Part shown: positions 1-10,781 of the stretch, one piece after another
Position numbering within the stretch: the stretch's first letter is position 1
How the letters are laid out: each line of letters starts with the position of its first letter
Assembly: GCA_033239525.1 (NCBI GenBank)
Contig: BSYO01000026.1
Location: 2,666,001 to 2,730,000, forward strand
Direction: 5' to 3'
DNA length: 64,000 nucleotides
Origin: Nepenthes gracilis
Taxonomy: Eukaryota > Streptophyta > Magnoliopsida > Caryophyllales > Nepenthaceae
Position numbers and translations under genes: made by a program
Notes under the pieces: generated by a model
Told to the model about the DNA's origin: nothing
The model's input: only the letters and a program-made list of their open reading frames with translations
The model's database searches: none

Positions 1-540
1 GATAATACACTTTAGGAGGTCCTTGGCTTGACAAACTCGGCTGAGGTTTGGGAGATGCTCGAAAGCAAGTATAAGTCCAAGTTCTTGACAATGAGGTTGC
101 ATGTAAAGAAGCAGTCTTAGGGATTGTGTTTGTTCGAAGGGGAAAGCTTTAAAAAGTACCTGGACAAGTTCAATAGGGTCGTGACGCAGATGTCGACCCT
201 TGACGAGGAGATCAAGGAGGAGGACAAGGTGTTGGTGTTGTTGATTTCTTTACCAGCTTTGTACGACCACATTGTGACAACCTTGTTATTCGGGAAGGAC
301 ATGCTTAAATTGGATGATGTTATTGTGTCCTTACTCATGAATGAGGTAATGCGGTCTCAAGGGACCTCCACTTCTTCCCACTTCAAGGTGCTCTTGACAG
401 AGTAATGGGAAAGAAATAAGGGGTGCGGCCCAAAGCATGGTGAAAAGGGTCGCAGTAAGTCCCACTCAAGATTTTAAAATATTGAGTGTCATCATTGTAG
501 CAAGAAAGGTCACATCAAGAGACACTGCTACAAATGGAAG
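1..540 (+). pseudogene. copia gag fragment with CCHC zinc knuckle
   Basis: Translation of 1-405 gives a copia gag (UBN2-type) segment, including 'EVWEMLESKY' and 'KYLDKFNRVVTQM', with an in-frame stop near 118 and another at 403-405. At about 484-531 a zinc knuckle is readable as CHHCSKKGHIKRHC, which fits the C-x2-C-x4-H-x4-C pattern. In the family this protein packages the element RNA. It is broken here and cut by the window edge. Confidence 0.8.
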
Positions 541-627
541 CGTGAGAACGTTGAAAGGAATAATAAAGCAGAAAATAGACGAGATGAAGAAAAGGTATCG
601 GTCTCAATAGTTACAGGAGGGAATCTC

Positions 628-1215
628 TTGTTAATCTGTGAAATGGACGACGTGATAAGTATAATGGATCACGAGTCTGACTGGATGATAAATACGGGTG
701 CTTCTCTGCAAGCCACGTCTAAAAGGGGACTATTCACTTCTTATACTTCGAGAAATTTTGAAGTAATAAGAATAAAAAATGAAGAAATATCTCCAATTGT
801 TGGCAGAGGTGATGTGTTACTGGTCACCAATAATGGGACAACGTTATTGTTGAAAGATGTACGACATGTCTCTGATATTCAACTGAACATAATTTCAGCC
901 GGCAGGCTTGATGACAAAGGTTATTGCAATACCCTATGTGAAGGAGAATGGAAGTTGACCAGAGGGTCTCTGGTTGTTGCTCGAGGACAGAAGAGCACCG
1001 GCCTGTATGTAATGAAGGCGTCTGCTGTGGCCGGAGATGTATATGCGATAAGCAGTAAAGAGTCATCGAACTTGTGGCACCGTTGGCTGGGCCACATTAG
1101 TGAAAAGGGATCATGTCATCTGGCAAAGAAGGGCCTTATTCCAGGAATGAAGGAAGATAGACCGAGGGCTTGTTCTCACTGCATGGTTGGAAAGCAAAGA
1201 AGGGTCTCATTCTAG
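628..1215 (+). pseudogene. copia protease and pre-integrase fragment
   Basis: This open stretch of 195 codons begins with a copia aspartic protease, readable as WMINTGAS near residues 19-26. Family members normally have Asp where this copy has Asn (D-T/S-G-A), so the catalytic residue is lost. The last third is the GAG-pre-integrase zinc region: LWHRWLGHIS near residues 148-157, then a CSHC pair near the end (H-H-C-C type). A stop at 1213-1215 cuts it from the integrase core. Confidence 0.8.
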
Positions 1216-2260
1216 GGAGACTCATCCTCTATGAAGGCGGAACTGCTTGACCTGATTCACACTGATGTGTATGGACCGTTTAAAGAAAAGTCATTCAGAG
1301 GGGCTTAGTACTTTGTGTCGTTTATAGATGACTGCTTAAAGAAACTGTGGGTTTACCCACTTAAGATTAAGGACCAAGTCATTGGTACTTTTGAGCATTT
1401 TCATGTTCTAGTGGAATGACAGACGGGAAAGAGGCTGAAGACTGTTCGAAGCGACAATGGTGGCGAGTATATTTGGGCATTTGATGCCTATTGCCGAAAG
1501 TATGACATTCTGGTATCGAAGACGCCACAAAAGACGCTACAGTTGAATGGAATGACCAAATGGATGAACTGCACACTTTTGGAAATGGTTAAATGCCTGT
1601 TTTATAAGGCAAAACTTCCTGGATCTTTCTGGGCAAAATTTTTAAAGACAACGGCCTATATTATCAATAGGTCGCCCAATAGGCCATTAAATGGTGAGGT
1701 GCCAGAGAAGATTTGGTATGAAAAAACCCATCCTATAACCATCTTCGGGTATTTGGGTATAAGACTTTTATTCACATTCCGAAGGATGAGAGGACCAAGT
1801 TGGAGTCAAATACGATGCAATGTGTCTTTCTGGGTTACAGGAAAGATGAATTGGGATACATATTTTATGACCCAGTTCAGAAAAAGCTTGTTCGGTCAAG
1901 GGATGTAGTTTTTGCTGAAGGAAAAACCATTGAAGATATTGGTGAGAAGACCAAATCTGACACCGGTCGGACGGACAAGATAAGTGTTGATGTTATTCGA
2001 TCGGTACCTCTTCACAACAAGGACAATGGCCCAAGAATGGTCAAGGACAATAATGAAGCTGATGTGGCGCCTGATGAAGATATGGAAGCTGTCACTCCAC
2101 AACTGGCTGAAGAAGTTGTTGTCCGTCGGTCTACAAGGGATAGGAGACTGTCTGTCTGCCTGTTATCCAGTGAATATGTTCTACTCATTGATGTAGGTAA
2201 GCTTGAAGATTTCGATGAGACTGCGAACGATGAACATAAAAAAAATGGTTGAAAGTAATA
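1216..2260 (+). pseudogene. copia integrase core, frameshifted
   Basis: Fragments of an rve integrase core are readable: LIHTDVYGPF (first Asp), a stop near 1306, then TVRSDNGGEY (second Asp), and NGMTKWMNCTLLEM where the catalytic Glu region lies. A frameshift near 1800 moves the frame to VFLGYRKDELGYIFYDP, the post-integrase region typical of copia, which runs to about 2250 and includes the usual acidic linker. At least two stops and one shift make it non-functional. Confidence 0.8.
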
Positions 2261-2395
2261 AAAGATGAGATGGCTTCTTTGCATGAAAATTATAATTTCG
2301 ATTTGGTTAAGCTGTCTAAAGGGAAGGAAACCCTATGGAATAAATGAGTCTTCGGTTGAAGAACAGATGAGAACACCACATAGCCGAGGTACAAG

Positions 2396-2960
2396 GTGCG
2401 GTTAGTGGTAAAATGTTTTAATCAGCGCAAAGGGGTGGGCTTTGATGAAATCTTTGCGCTAGTGGTGAAAATATCCTCCATTCGGGTTGTACTTGGCTTA
2501 ACAGCTATTTTGAATTTGGAGGCAGAGCAACTGAATGTTCGGACAACATTCCTCCATGGTGACCTTGAGGAGAAAACTTACATGGAGCAACCGGAAGGGT
2601 TCAAGATCAAGGGAAAGGAAGGATTGATATGTTGTCTAAAGAATGTATGTACGGATTGAAACAGGCTCCACGACAATGGTATAGGAAGTTCGAATCTGTT
2701 ATGCTAGATCAAGGCCACCGGAAGACTACTTTTGACCAGTGTATTTATTCAAAGGTTCTCAGAAGATGACTCTGTTGTCCTTTTTCTCTATGTAGATGAT
2801 ATACGATCGGTCGGACAAAATAGTGCTCTAATTAAGGAATTGAAGAAGCAGTTGGGACAGTTATTTGCCATGAAAGACTTGGGGCCGGTGAAGCAGATTC
2901 TAGGAATCAGAATATTTTGCGACTGGAAGAACAAAAAGCTCTGGTTGTTTTAAGAAAGGT
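2396..2960 (+). pseudogene. copia reverse transcriptase fragment
   Basis: This region carries the copia RT: FDEIFALVVKISSIR, TTFLHGDLEEKTYMEQPEGF, then after a shift YGLKQAPRQWYRKF, and LFLYVDDI with the catalytic Asp pair near 2789-2812. It continues through FAMKDLGPVKQILGIRI and ends with a stop near 2951. Frames change near 2650 and 2770. Homology to copia RT is clear; function is lost. Confidence 0.85.
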
Positions 2961-3099
2961 ACATTGAGAAAGTACTCCAAAGATTCAAGATGGAGAAGTC
3001 CAAGCCAGTGAGCACCCCACTGGCTAATCATTTCTGGCTGAGCAGTCGATAGTGTCCGTCCTCGGACATTGAGAAGCCTACAATGAGAAGTGTGTCTTA

Positions 3100-3770
3100 C
3101 TCATCAACAGTACGGAGTCTCATGTATGTCATGGTGTGCACGAGGCCAGATATTATATACTCAGTCGGCACTATCAGTAGATTTCTATCAAACCTTGGGA
3201 AGGAGCACTGGTCCATTGCGAAGTGAATTTTGAGATATCTCCAATGAAATTCAAGAATGTGTCTGTGTTTTGGAGAAGAGAAGCTCCAGTTGATTAGCTA
3301 TATAGACGTGGATATGGCTAGAGACATTGACTCTTAAAAATCCACTTTGAGGAATTTTGTCAAGTTTGCTAGAGGTGCAATCTCTTGGAAATCTAAGCTG
3401 CAGAAATGCATTGCTCTTTTCACTACGGAGGCGGAGTTCATTGCAGTCATTGAAGCCAGCAATGAGATGTTATGGATGAAAAAGGTTCATCCAAGAGTTG
3501 GGCTTGAGGTAGGAGAAGTATATGGTGCTCTGTGACAGCCGAAGCGTCATATATTTGTGTAAGAATTTCTCATTCCATTAAAGATCAAAACATATTGATA
3601 TTCGATATCATTGGGTGAGAGACATTATCGATGAAGGACGACTGTCAGTAGATAAGGTTCTAACAGATAAAAATGAGTCAGACATGATGACCAAAGTATT
3701 GCTCAAGGGAAAGTTTAAAACTTGCTATGACATTGCTGGCCTGTTTGATTCAGTTCCCACACTGTCGTGA
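3100..3770 (+). pseudogene. copia RNase H fragment
   Basis: After RT comes YVMVCTRPDIIYSVGTISRFLSN-like sequence in broken frames near 3120-3195, then RNase H: ISWKSKLQKCIALFTTEAEFIA near 3380-3445 and the 'Q-K-HID-HWVRDIIDEG' ending near 3580-3640. The polyprotein ends around FDSVPTLS and a stop near 3768. Several stops separate the parts. This is the C-terminal end of the copia polyprotein. Confidence 0.75.
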
Positions 3771-3779
3771 GAGAAAGTT

Positions 3780-4510
3780 TGTTGGGATCACTTCCGTGTG
3801 GAAGTGCGTTGTACCGTTTATGTCCGAGAACTTAGATTGAGGATAAGGATTTTGCACGGTTATGGTCCACAGACTTGTGCAGTATAATTCTGAGGACTTT
3901 GATGAAGGCATGGTGCAGATTTGGCACCGGCGCAGGAATGGCTTCAGGTGACTGGCTATGAGAAGTTGGTCAATAGTTGATTGATTAACTACAAGAGAAG
4001 CAGTATGGCCCATGGATGCCAGCTTAGAAGAATGACCGAGTATACGTGATCTCTGGAGAATATACGCAATCTTTGTAGAGTGGGCTCCGTTTCTGCAGAG
4101 CATAATGTTTTGCAAAGCTGTTACAGAGCTGTACGTGCGCTAGATGGTTATCTGTACCTGCAACCGCCACACTGGCTAGGCGGTTGTTCAAATGGTATAT
4201 GTATATGTATTGAGCTTTGTGATATAGATATATATGAGAAGTGAAAGAATGTGAAGAAAAAGGGAAGAACAGTGAGTGAAAACAAAGTGTGAAGTCCTTT
4301 GTGTTCTCATGCTTTGTTCTCCATCTTTCGTCTCAAGGGCCTGTGTAGCTGTGTGGATTTGTAATCAACTCTACACAGTGAAATCTGTTTTTGTGGATTA
4401 AGTGTCGTGTAATTTTTTCCTTTGATTTGTAAAGGGTTTCCATGTAAAATCTTGATATTCTCATCTTCTTCCTTACTTCTTTGTTCTCTTTGGGTGAGTG
4501 TGCCATCACC
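3780..4510 (+). repeat. Probable 3' LTR of the first copia element
   Basis: Immediately after the polyprotein stop a purine tract (gagagaaag) precedes TGTTGGGATCA, a common LTR start in this copia group. About 730 bp later the sequence reaches TTCCTTACTTC and a TGTGCCA end. No second LTR is in the window to confirm the borders, so both ends are estimates. Confidence 0.45.
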
Positions 4511-5840
4511 GTTGTCATATTTGTTTTGATGCCATTTTTCCTTACAGTCTCCTCATCGGTCCTCTGTTGTCATCCCTCGTCCCATTGCTAGCCGTTGTGG
4601 TAATATTCTTATCTAATTTTGAAGGTACTTTTTGTTTGTCATATGAACCAAATTACGTAACATTTGTCATTGTTTATCTTTAGTAATACTTATTCTTGAT
4701 AACATTTATTTTCTTTTTATTATTCTTGACAATGTTTATTTTCTTTTTATTAACTATTGACCAAACATCATATTAGGTTTTTTTTTTCCCTAAGAGAAGA
4801 AGAGTCGAATTTCTTGATTTAGATTTTAAGGAGTGTGTTATGGATTACAGATAAGTTATAGGGTAAGTTATAGCTCAAACGACCAATCAAAATCTACCCA
4901 TTGGTTTTGATTGGTCTAATTGATTTAAAATTTTACACAAAATTATTAAGGTATATAATTATTATAGATAAATATAGTTAAGCAATTAGGTCCGACCAAA
5001 CTTTTGAGTCAAGCATGGTTATGAGTAAAATGACCAGTTCAATTAGCTCAAAATTTTAATTCTATATCATGCCTAACAATAGAATTGAAATCAAACCTGA
5101 AATTTTAATTTCATTTCAAAATTCTAAGCGTATTTCTAATACAGAAATTCCTTGCATCCGTTCACATTTGTTGAAGATGTGTTTGACCTATTCTTTAGGA
5201 CATGATTATCTATTTACTTAAAAGCACTAAGTTTAGGTTTTGTTATTTTTATCATATTTATAAAGTCACTCGCTATATAAAAATAACAAAAATAAAATTT
5301 TATATTTCATTAAGATGGTCAGCAATATGACTTTATTATTGTCATTTTACTCAATTTAGTATTATATTTTTTTTAAAATATAAATAATTTAATATCTTCT
5401 TATCATATTATTTTAAGTTTTTATAGGTCTATATCTGTATTTTTTTCTTTCAACCACAACTAACACATTTTCATACACATGCTTCCTATGGCCTACGTTC
5501 TAAATACTCAAACCATTTTAAATGTCATTTCTATTGAAAAGTAGATGACACAGATAATAAAATGATATAGAATATAATATGGTTCAACCAATTTAGCCTT
5601 TTGTTCACCATCAATCACTTTTTTATATGCTTTTCTCAGCCTTATTGCACCTTTATCTACCTAAATACCAATTGCCTTGGCTCTTACATATTTCTCTCAT
5701 ACATAGCCCTCTTTATATAGAAATTGAGAATAAACTATTGAGATTCTTTGGATGATGAAAGGTTGAGACTGATGGAATTCTGAGGAATATTAAAGGGTTA
5801 AAGAAGTTGAAACATTTGGGAGATGGAAAGCTGTGGCTCT
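4511..5840. other. AT-rich intergenic DNA, no gene seen
   Basis: No convincing reading frame or known repeat family was recognised. The stretch is AT-rich with short T and AT runs. Confidence 0.5.
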
Positions 5841-5881
5841 TTAACTCCCCCCTTGAAGAAACTAACACCATTAGTTGGTGT

Positions 5882-6560
5882 CTACTCTAACCATGTATCT
5901 GCACACATTGAACTTCTCACTAAGTTATAGCTTTTGCCAACATTGTCCGATGGATTCTCATTTGTATGTATCTTCATAAGTTTCAACAATTGTTGTTTCA
6001 TTACTACCCATTTTTCATAATAGTGAATATTAATATGTTTTGTGCAGAAATGTTGCATTGAATTCTTGCTCAAGTCAATAGCATTCTGACTGCCACAATG
6101 CACTTTATACTCATTTTGTTTGATTCCTAGTTCCTAGAGAAAATGTTTGATCCCCAAATATTTTTTACCAACTTTTGTAGTAACATAAAGTGACATTTCT
6201 ACAATTTGGACATACATGACACAACCCTTCTATAAAAGTAGACAAATATCTTAATGTAGACTTCCTATCGAGATTTTCTGCTATATTAGCATCTAAAAAA
6301 CCTTCGAGGATTGGTTCTGTCCTCTGCAATAAAGACATAATTTTGATATATCTTTAAGGTATTGCTTTCCAATGTGCTTTTGGGAAAGGAACTTGTTCAC
6401 AATACTCACATCATGGATCTGATGGATTATGTATATACCATTATATATATTAAACTACTGACTATTGAAAAATAAGGACCAACTACCATTTCTTCTATCT
6501 CATTTTTCGACGAGGGACACATTCTTACTCACCTTGAAGTGACTAGCCAGTGGAAATGTT
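5882..6560 (-). pseudogene. copia connection and RNase H remnant
   Basis: The minus strand shows LTFPLASHFKVSKN near 6560-6515 (family: STPLANHFKLS) and HWKAIP near 6380-6360. It ends with SQNAIDLSKNSMQHFCTKHIN and LKKIHTNENPSDN-like residues at 6103-5900 (one K reads as M here), the usual RNase H C-terminus. The final 73 codons are open; the rest is broken. Confidence 0.7.
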
Positions 6561-6599
6561 AACTGACCTAGTTTTTTTCATATTGAACATTTTGATTAC

Positions 6600-7330
6600 T
6601 TATTCAGCTTATTTTAGCTAGAACTTTTGATTCTTCCTATGCCAAATGATCTTCATGCCTAGGACATGCTAAGTCGAGCCCAAGCCTTTCATATCATAAA
6701 ACTTGGATAACTCATTTAAAATCTTGACAGCATTATGACAAACGATTGACATATCGTCAATATAAAGAAGAGTAACAAAATTTTCATCAAGAAATCTTTT
6801 GTTATAAACATATTGATATGATGTCTTTCTCTTACAATTATGACTCCCTATAAATGAGTTGTATTTCTTGTACTATTGCCTTAGTACTTGTTTGAGGTTG
6901 TGGAGAATTTTTTTCAATTTGTAGACTAAATGCTCTTTCCTACAACTTTAAAACCTTCTCATTGCTACATGTAGGTATCTTCCTCCAAATCTCTATGGAG
7001 ATAAAGTGGTATACATATTCATTTGTTCAAACTTTAAATCCAATCTAGCTACAAATTTGATAATAAGTCAAATTGAAGTCATCTTTAAACTGGTGAGAGG
7101 ATCTCATCAAAGTCTATTCATTTTTTTAATGGAATCATTTGAAAATCAATCCATTAATGTACTTTGTTAGCTTGTCACTTTCATCTTTTTTTTATTAAGA
7201 TTGAATACCCATTTATTCTTTTGTGTTTCTTTTTCATCTTAAAAGCCTGATCAAATTACAAGTTTAATTCTTCTGCAAAGAACTTATCTTGTTTTACATG
7301 ACCTTTATTTATTTGTCTGGATGGTTCTGA
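6600..7330 (-). pseudogene. copia reverse transcriptase remnant
   Basis: The minus strand reads VYKLKKILHNLKQVLRQ near 6930-6870, in place of the family YGLKQAPRQW motif. It then reads FVTLLYIDDMSIV near 6781-6740, which is the catalytic Y-x-D-D box, and KFYDMKGLGS followed by a stop and HVLGMKI near 6695-6640. Stops are frequent. The match is to the same broad copia group as the element at 1-4510 but on the opposite strand. Confidence 0.75.
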
Positions 7331-8193
7331 GCTTTAATAAAATTCTTCGCCTACCCTTTATATTAAGTGAAATAGCAATTGCAATACTTGGTTAGTATAT
7401 ATGTTAAAATTTATCATTCCAATTGAAATAAGAAGTCTTTGTAACCAAAAAAATGAGTAAACATATTGGAATCAACTAATGAAATATGAGCATATTAAAA
7501 TCTAATTCTATTCCCTTTTATTATACTTAGTGAAAATAAGTATTTTATTTTTACATAGAAACCCTCATTGTTCCATTCATGTTGGCAACGATTCTATATG
7601 ATCATGGGGCGGATTAATTGTAGTAGAAGATATGATATCAATTTATTGAATTTAATAAAAATTTTAATTAGTATCATAAAATTTATCTATTTGTCATTGT
7701 GACTTGTTGATCTATATAAATTTTGCTAAATTTTGGCCCATTTTTTAATAAAATAATAGTTATATAATAATTTTAAATTTATTATGATAAAAATTTAAAA
7801 TTATTAAATTATAGATCTCCAAATTTGGCCAAAGAGGAATCTTTTCCAAATGACTACTATGAGAAACATGATCCCTACAGCTACGATGGGGATTGGGTAT
7901 TATATTAGGAGGGCTCAGAGTGAGTTTTTTTATCAATTCTCTTATTTTTTTGAACCTTTTTTTGGGGATTGGTTTTTGTTTATATATTTTTATTCTATAT
8001 TCTAGCAAACTCTTACTTTGTAACTTCCGCATAGCTCCTTATTTGCGTGGCAGTTATAAATATTTTAATCATATTTGCTGTAATGTTCATGAATGAGTCA
8101 TAATCTCACAAAGTTTTTCATTTTTTGACTGTTGGAGACAATGTTACTTTGTTAGCTTGTAAAAGTCTTTTTGTTTCATTAATTAGTGGACGG
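7331..8193. other. AT-rich intergenic DNA, no gene seen
   Basis: No domain, repeat family or RNA gene was recognised. Short open frames on both strands near 7760-8096 have low-complexity Ile/Phe/Leu/Lys content as expected from AT-rich chance frames. Confidence 0.5.
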
Positions 8194-8828
8194 ATGTGCT
8201 ATTTGTTTACATCCGTTAGTTTGTAAAAGATTCAATACAATTTATATTTTGGATTGGGTTCATCTTTGTTTTAATCAGATGAATTAAGGTATAGATATGA
8301 AAGTATAAGAACTCAACAAATTGAGGTATTTGTTTACATTCATTAGTTTATAAAGGATTCAATGCAGTTCATATTCTGAATTAGGTTCATCCATGTTGTT
8401 ATCAGATGAATTGAGCTATAGATATGAAAGTATAAAAAGTCAATGAATTGAGGTATTTGTTTACATCTATTAGTTTATAAAGGATTCAATGTAGTTCATA
8501 TTCTGAATTGGGTTCATTCTTATTGTAATCGGATGAATTGAGGTATAGATATGAAAGTATAAGAACTCAATGAATTGAGGTATTTGTTTACATCCAATAG
8601 TTTATAAATGATTCAATACAGTTCATATTCTGAATTGGGTCCATTCCTGTTGTAATCGGATAAATTGAGATATAGATATAAAAGTATAAGAACTCAATGA
8701 ATTGAGGTATTTGTTTACATTCATTAGTTTATAAAGGATTCAATGTAGTTCATATTCTGAATTGGGTTCATCCATGTTGTAATCGGATAAATTGAGGTAT
8801 AGATATGAAAGTATAAGAATTCAATAGA
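8194..8828. repeat. Tandem array: five copies of a 127-bp unit
   Basis: The phrase GAGGTATTTGTTTACAT recurs with starts at about 8194, 8321, 8448, 8575 and 8702, exactly 127 bp apart. Each unit continues with a TTAGTTTATAAAGGATTCAAT-like phrase, a TTCATATTCTGAATTGGGTTCAT-like phrase and GTATAGATATGAAAGTATAAG. Units differ by scattered substitutions; the first is the most diverged. No coding potential is seen. Confidence 0.9.
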
Positions 8829-9789
8829 TTTTCGTGATAATTTGGAAGGTGTGAATATACTCGTGTGAATTCAGGTAACGGCCATAAGAAAAAAATCGAT
8901 CCCCTGCCCTTTCTTATGAGATATCTACTTACAAAAATTGATCTAATTTAAGTGTTGGCCGCCCTCAGAATGCCATGCTCTTGGTCTTTTACTAATGTAA
9001 TGGTGTCTTCTAATTCAGTCTACTTTTACTTGGTAAAAAAGCAGTCTACTTCTCAATATGTCAACCTCGAGAAATGATAAAATATAGAAAAAATATTTAT
9101 AAAATTATAAAAAAATTGAGATGAAAAAAATTAAGAAAATATAAATATATTTTTAAATAATATAAATATTTTGATAAAGTTATTTTTATATTTTATTATC
9201 TATTACTTATTTCAATTATTAGATTATAGACATTCAATAATTAAAAAATAAAAAGAAGGATTCTATCATCCTACGCGATAGGGCACCCGATTGATCCCCG
9301 TATGGAGCACCAATGGAGATAAAAAGCACAGCTCATGCATTGATGGAGTAAACCTTGCCCTCCGCTCCACCAGCTCGGGATATTGCTTTGTATATGGGTG
9401 AGGTAGGATCATGCTTTGCCAACCCGAGTAGTCGGATTGTGCATTTGGTTAAAACTGATCATCCAAATTGGTTATAATTTTTTTTTAAAATTTATAATAT
9501 AAATGAATTCGAGTGATTAATTTTAGTCAATAGTATAATCTGATCGCTCAAATTTGTAAAGCAGGATTTTATTTTTTTCATACGTAAAAGAGGATCATTG
9601 AACTCTTCCATTCCAACCCATCGACAAAAATTGAAAAATTGAAAAGGAAAATAATATGAAAATAGCCTTTTTCAAATGTTTGTTTTTTGATTTTGCATCT
9701 CAACAACATTTTTAAAAAACATGGCAAAGTCAGCCTTGTTTGGCCTCTTAAGGCCTCATAAATCAAATGAGTATGATTTTGATAAGAGA
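8829..9789. other. Intergenic DNA with a GC-richer block, no gene seen
   Basis: Mostly AT-rich. A less AT-rich block at about 9265-9440 stands out by composition but matches no family I recognise. It may be a fragment of an old insertion. Confidence 0.4.
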
Positions 9790-10160
9790 AATATCTAAGA
9801 ATGTCTTACACACTATTAGATAATGTATTATTTTATTTATTTAATGAAACATATAATATTAATAAATGAATTTATGAGAAATCACGTTAAAATAAAATTT
9901 AACAGGTAACCTTATAACATTATTTGAAAATAAAAATGTCTAAATTATCTTTAGATACTATTAGATAATATATCATTTTATTTAGTTATTTATACTAATG
10001 GGTCACCTGATAATTTTAGATCGATGAGAAGTCATGTTATGATGAGTGTTTTAAGGATGATCTTATAACATTACTTGAGAAGATAAATATTTAGATATGC
10101 TCTTTAGATATTATTATATGATATGATATTTTATTTGTTTATTTATAATATAACAATAGA
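9790..10160. repeat. Diverged tandem repeat, period near 150 bp
   Basis: ATTAGATAAT followed by an ATTTTATTTATTT-like run occurs near 9815 and 9960, and a weaker copy near 10113. CTTATAACATTA occurs near 9911 and 10062. Spacing is about 145 to 153 bp, so roughly 2.3 diverged units are present. Confidence 0.5.
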
Positions 10161-10660
10161 TAAAAAGAAGGAAAACAATATCACAATATATATCTAAAAG
10201 GTGTTCCTAAAACATATTCCTTGGGAGAAATGATTGGGGGTTATTTTTCAGACACTTACTGTTGCGAGCACAAACCATTAGAGCCCGAACCTCCCCTTAA
10301 AAGGTACATCCTGAGAAAGGAGAATCCTCCAAACTTATAAGACAGTCCCTGTGAAGGTGCCTCCCCGATGTGAAACTCGCAACACTTATCTATTTATTAA
10401 AATCAACAAACTATGTAATAATAAATGAATTAAAGAAACATTATATCAAAATAAGTGTCTAAATGGTGACTTTGGTAATTTTTTCTCTCGGAGAAATGTT
10501 TAAAGATTATCAATGAGACACATTAGAACGACGAGATATTTCATAAGTCATCCACATTTATGGGGGCAATTTCATGGTTTTTCATTACCTTGTCTGTCAT
10601 CTACAAAGCAAATAGGTCATTCTTGTCCCACTTTTATTCAAATAGCATAAATAATATTAC
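10161..10660. other. Repeat-like DNA with a GC-richer insert downstream of PLAC8 copy 1
   Basis: A GC-richer block at about 10255-10390 lies between two similar stretches: GGGAGAAATGATTGGGGG near 10225 and CGGAGAAATGTTTAAAG near 10491. The block ends in GATGTGAAACTCGCAACACT, a style seen at LTR fragments in plants. Its class is not decided. Confidence 0.35.
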
Positions 10661-10729
10661 ACTAAAAAGGAATAATTAAACGAATTATTGAATATTTTTA
10701 AAATTATATTACAATAAAAATAGTAGTAA

Positions 10730-10735
10730 TTTATT
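10730..10735 (-). promoter_or_regulatory. Possible polyadenylation signal, PLAC8 copy 1
   Basis: AATAAA on the minus strand lies about 47 nt past the stop codon. PLAC8 copy 2 has the same motif at the matching place. Confidence 0.35.
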
Positions 10736-10781
10736 CGATATTTCATAAAACTTGGAACAACAATGTTTTCGAGTTCTTGAT

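Larger units (their letters stand above)
1..4510 (+). mobile_element. Decayed Ty1/copia retrotransposon (Tork/Tnt1-like), 5' end outside window
   Basis: The order gag, CCHC knuckle, protease, integrase, reverse transcriptase, RNase H on the plus strand is the copia order. All domains are recognisable, but the reading frame is broken by many stops and frameshifts, so the element is dead. The 5' LTR and start of gag lie before the window. A probable 3' LTR follows RNase H. Assignment to the Tork/Tnt1-like group rests on the gag style and the RNase H ending and is an inference. Confidence 0.85.
5843..7330 (-). mobile_element. Minus-strand copia remnant (RT to RNase H)
   Basis: Read on the minus strand, 7330 down to 5880 gives copia RT and RNase H in order. 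A G-rich polypurine-like tract (AAGGGGGGAG on the minus strand, about 5846-5858) follows the RNase H end. The gag, protease and integrase parts are missing. Weak LTR-like sequence may lie below 5840 but no border could be fixed. Confidence 0.75.
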
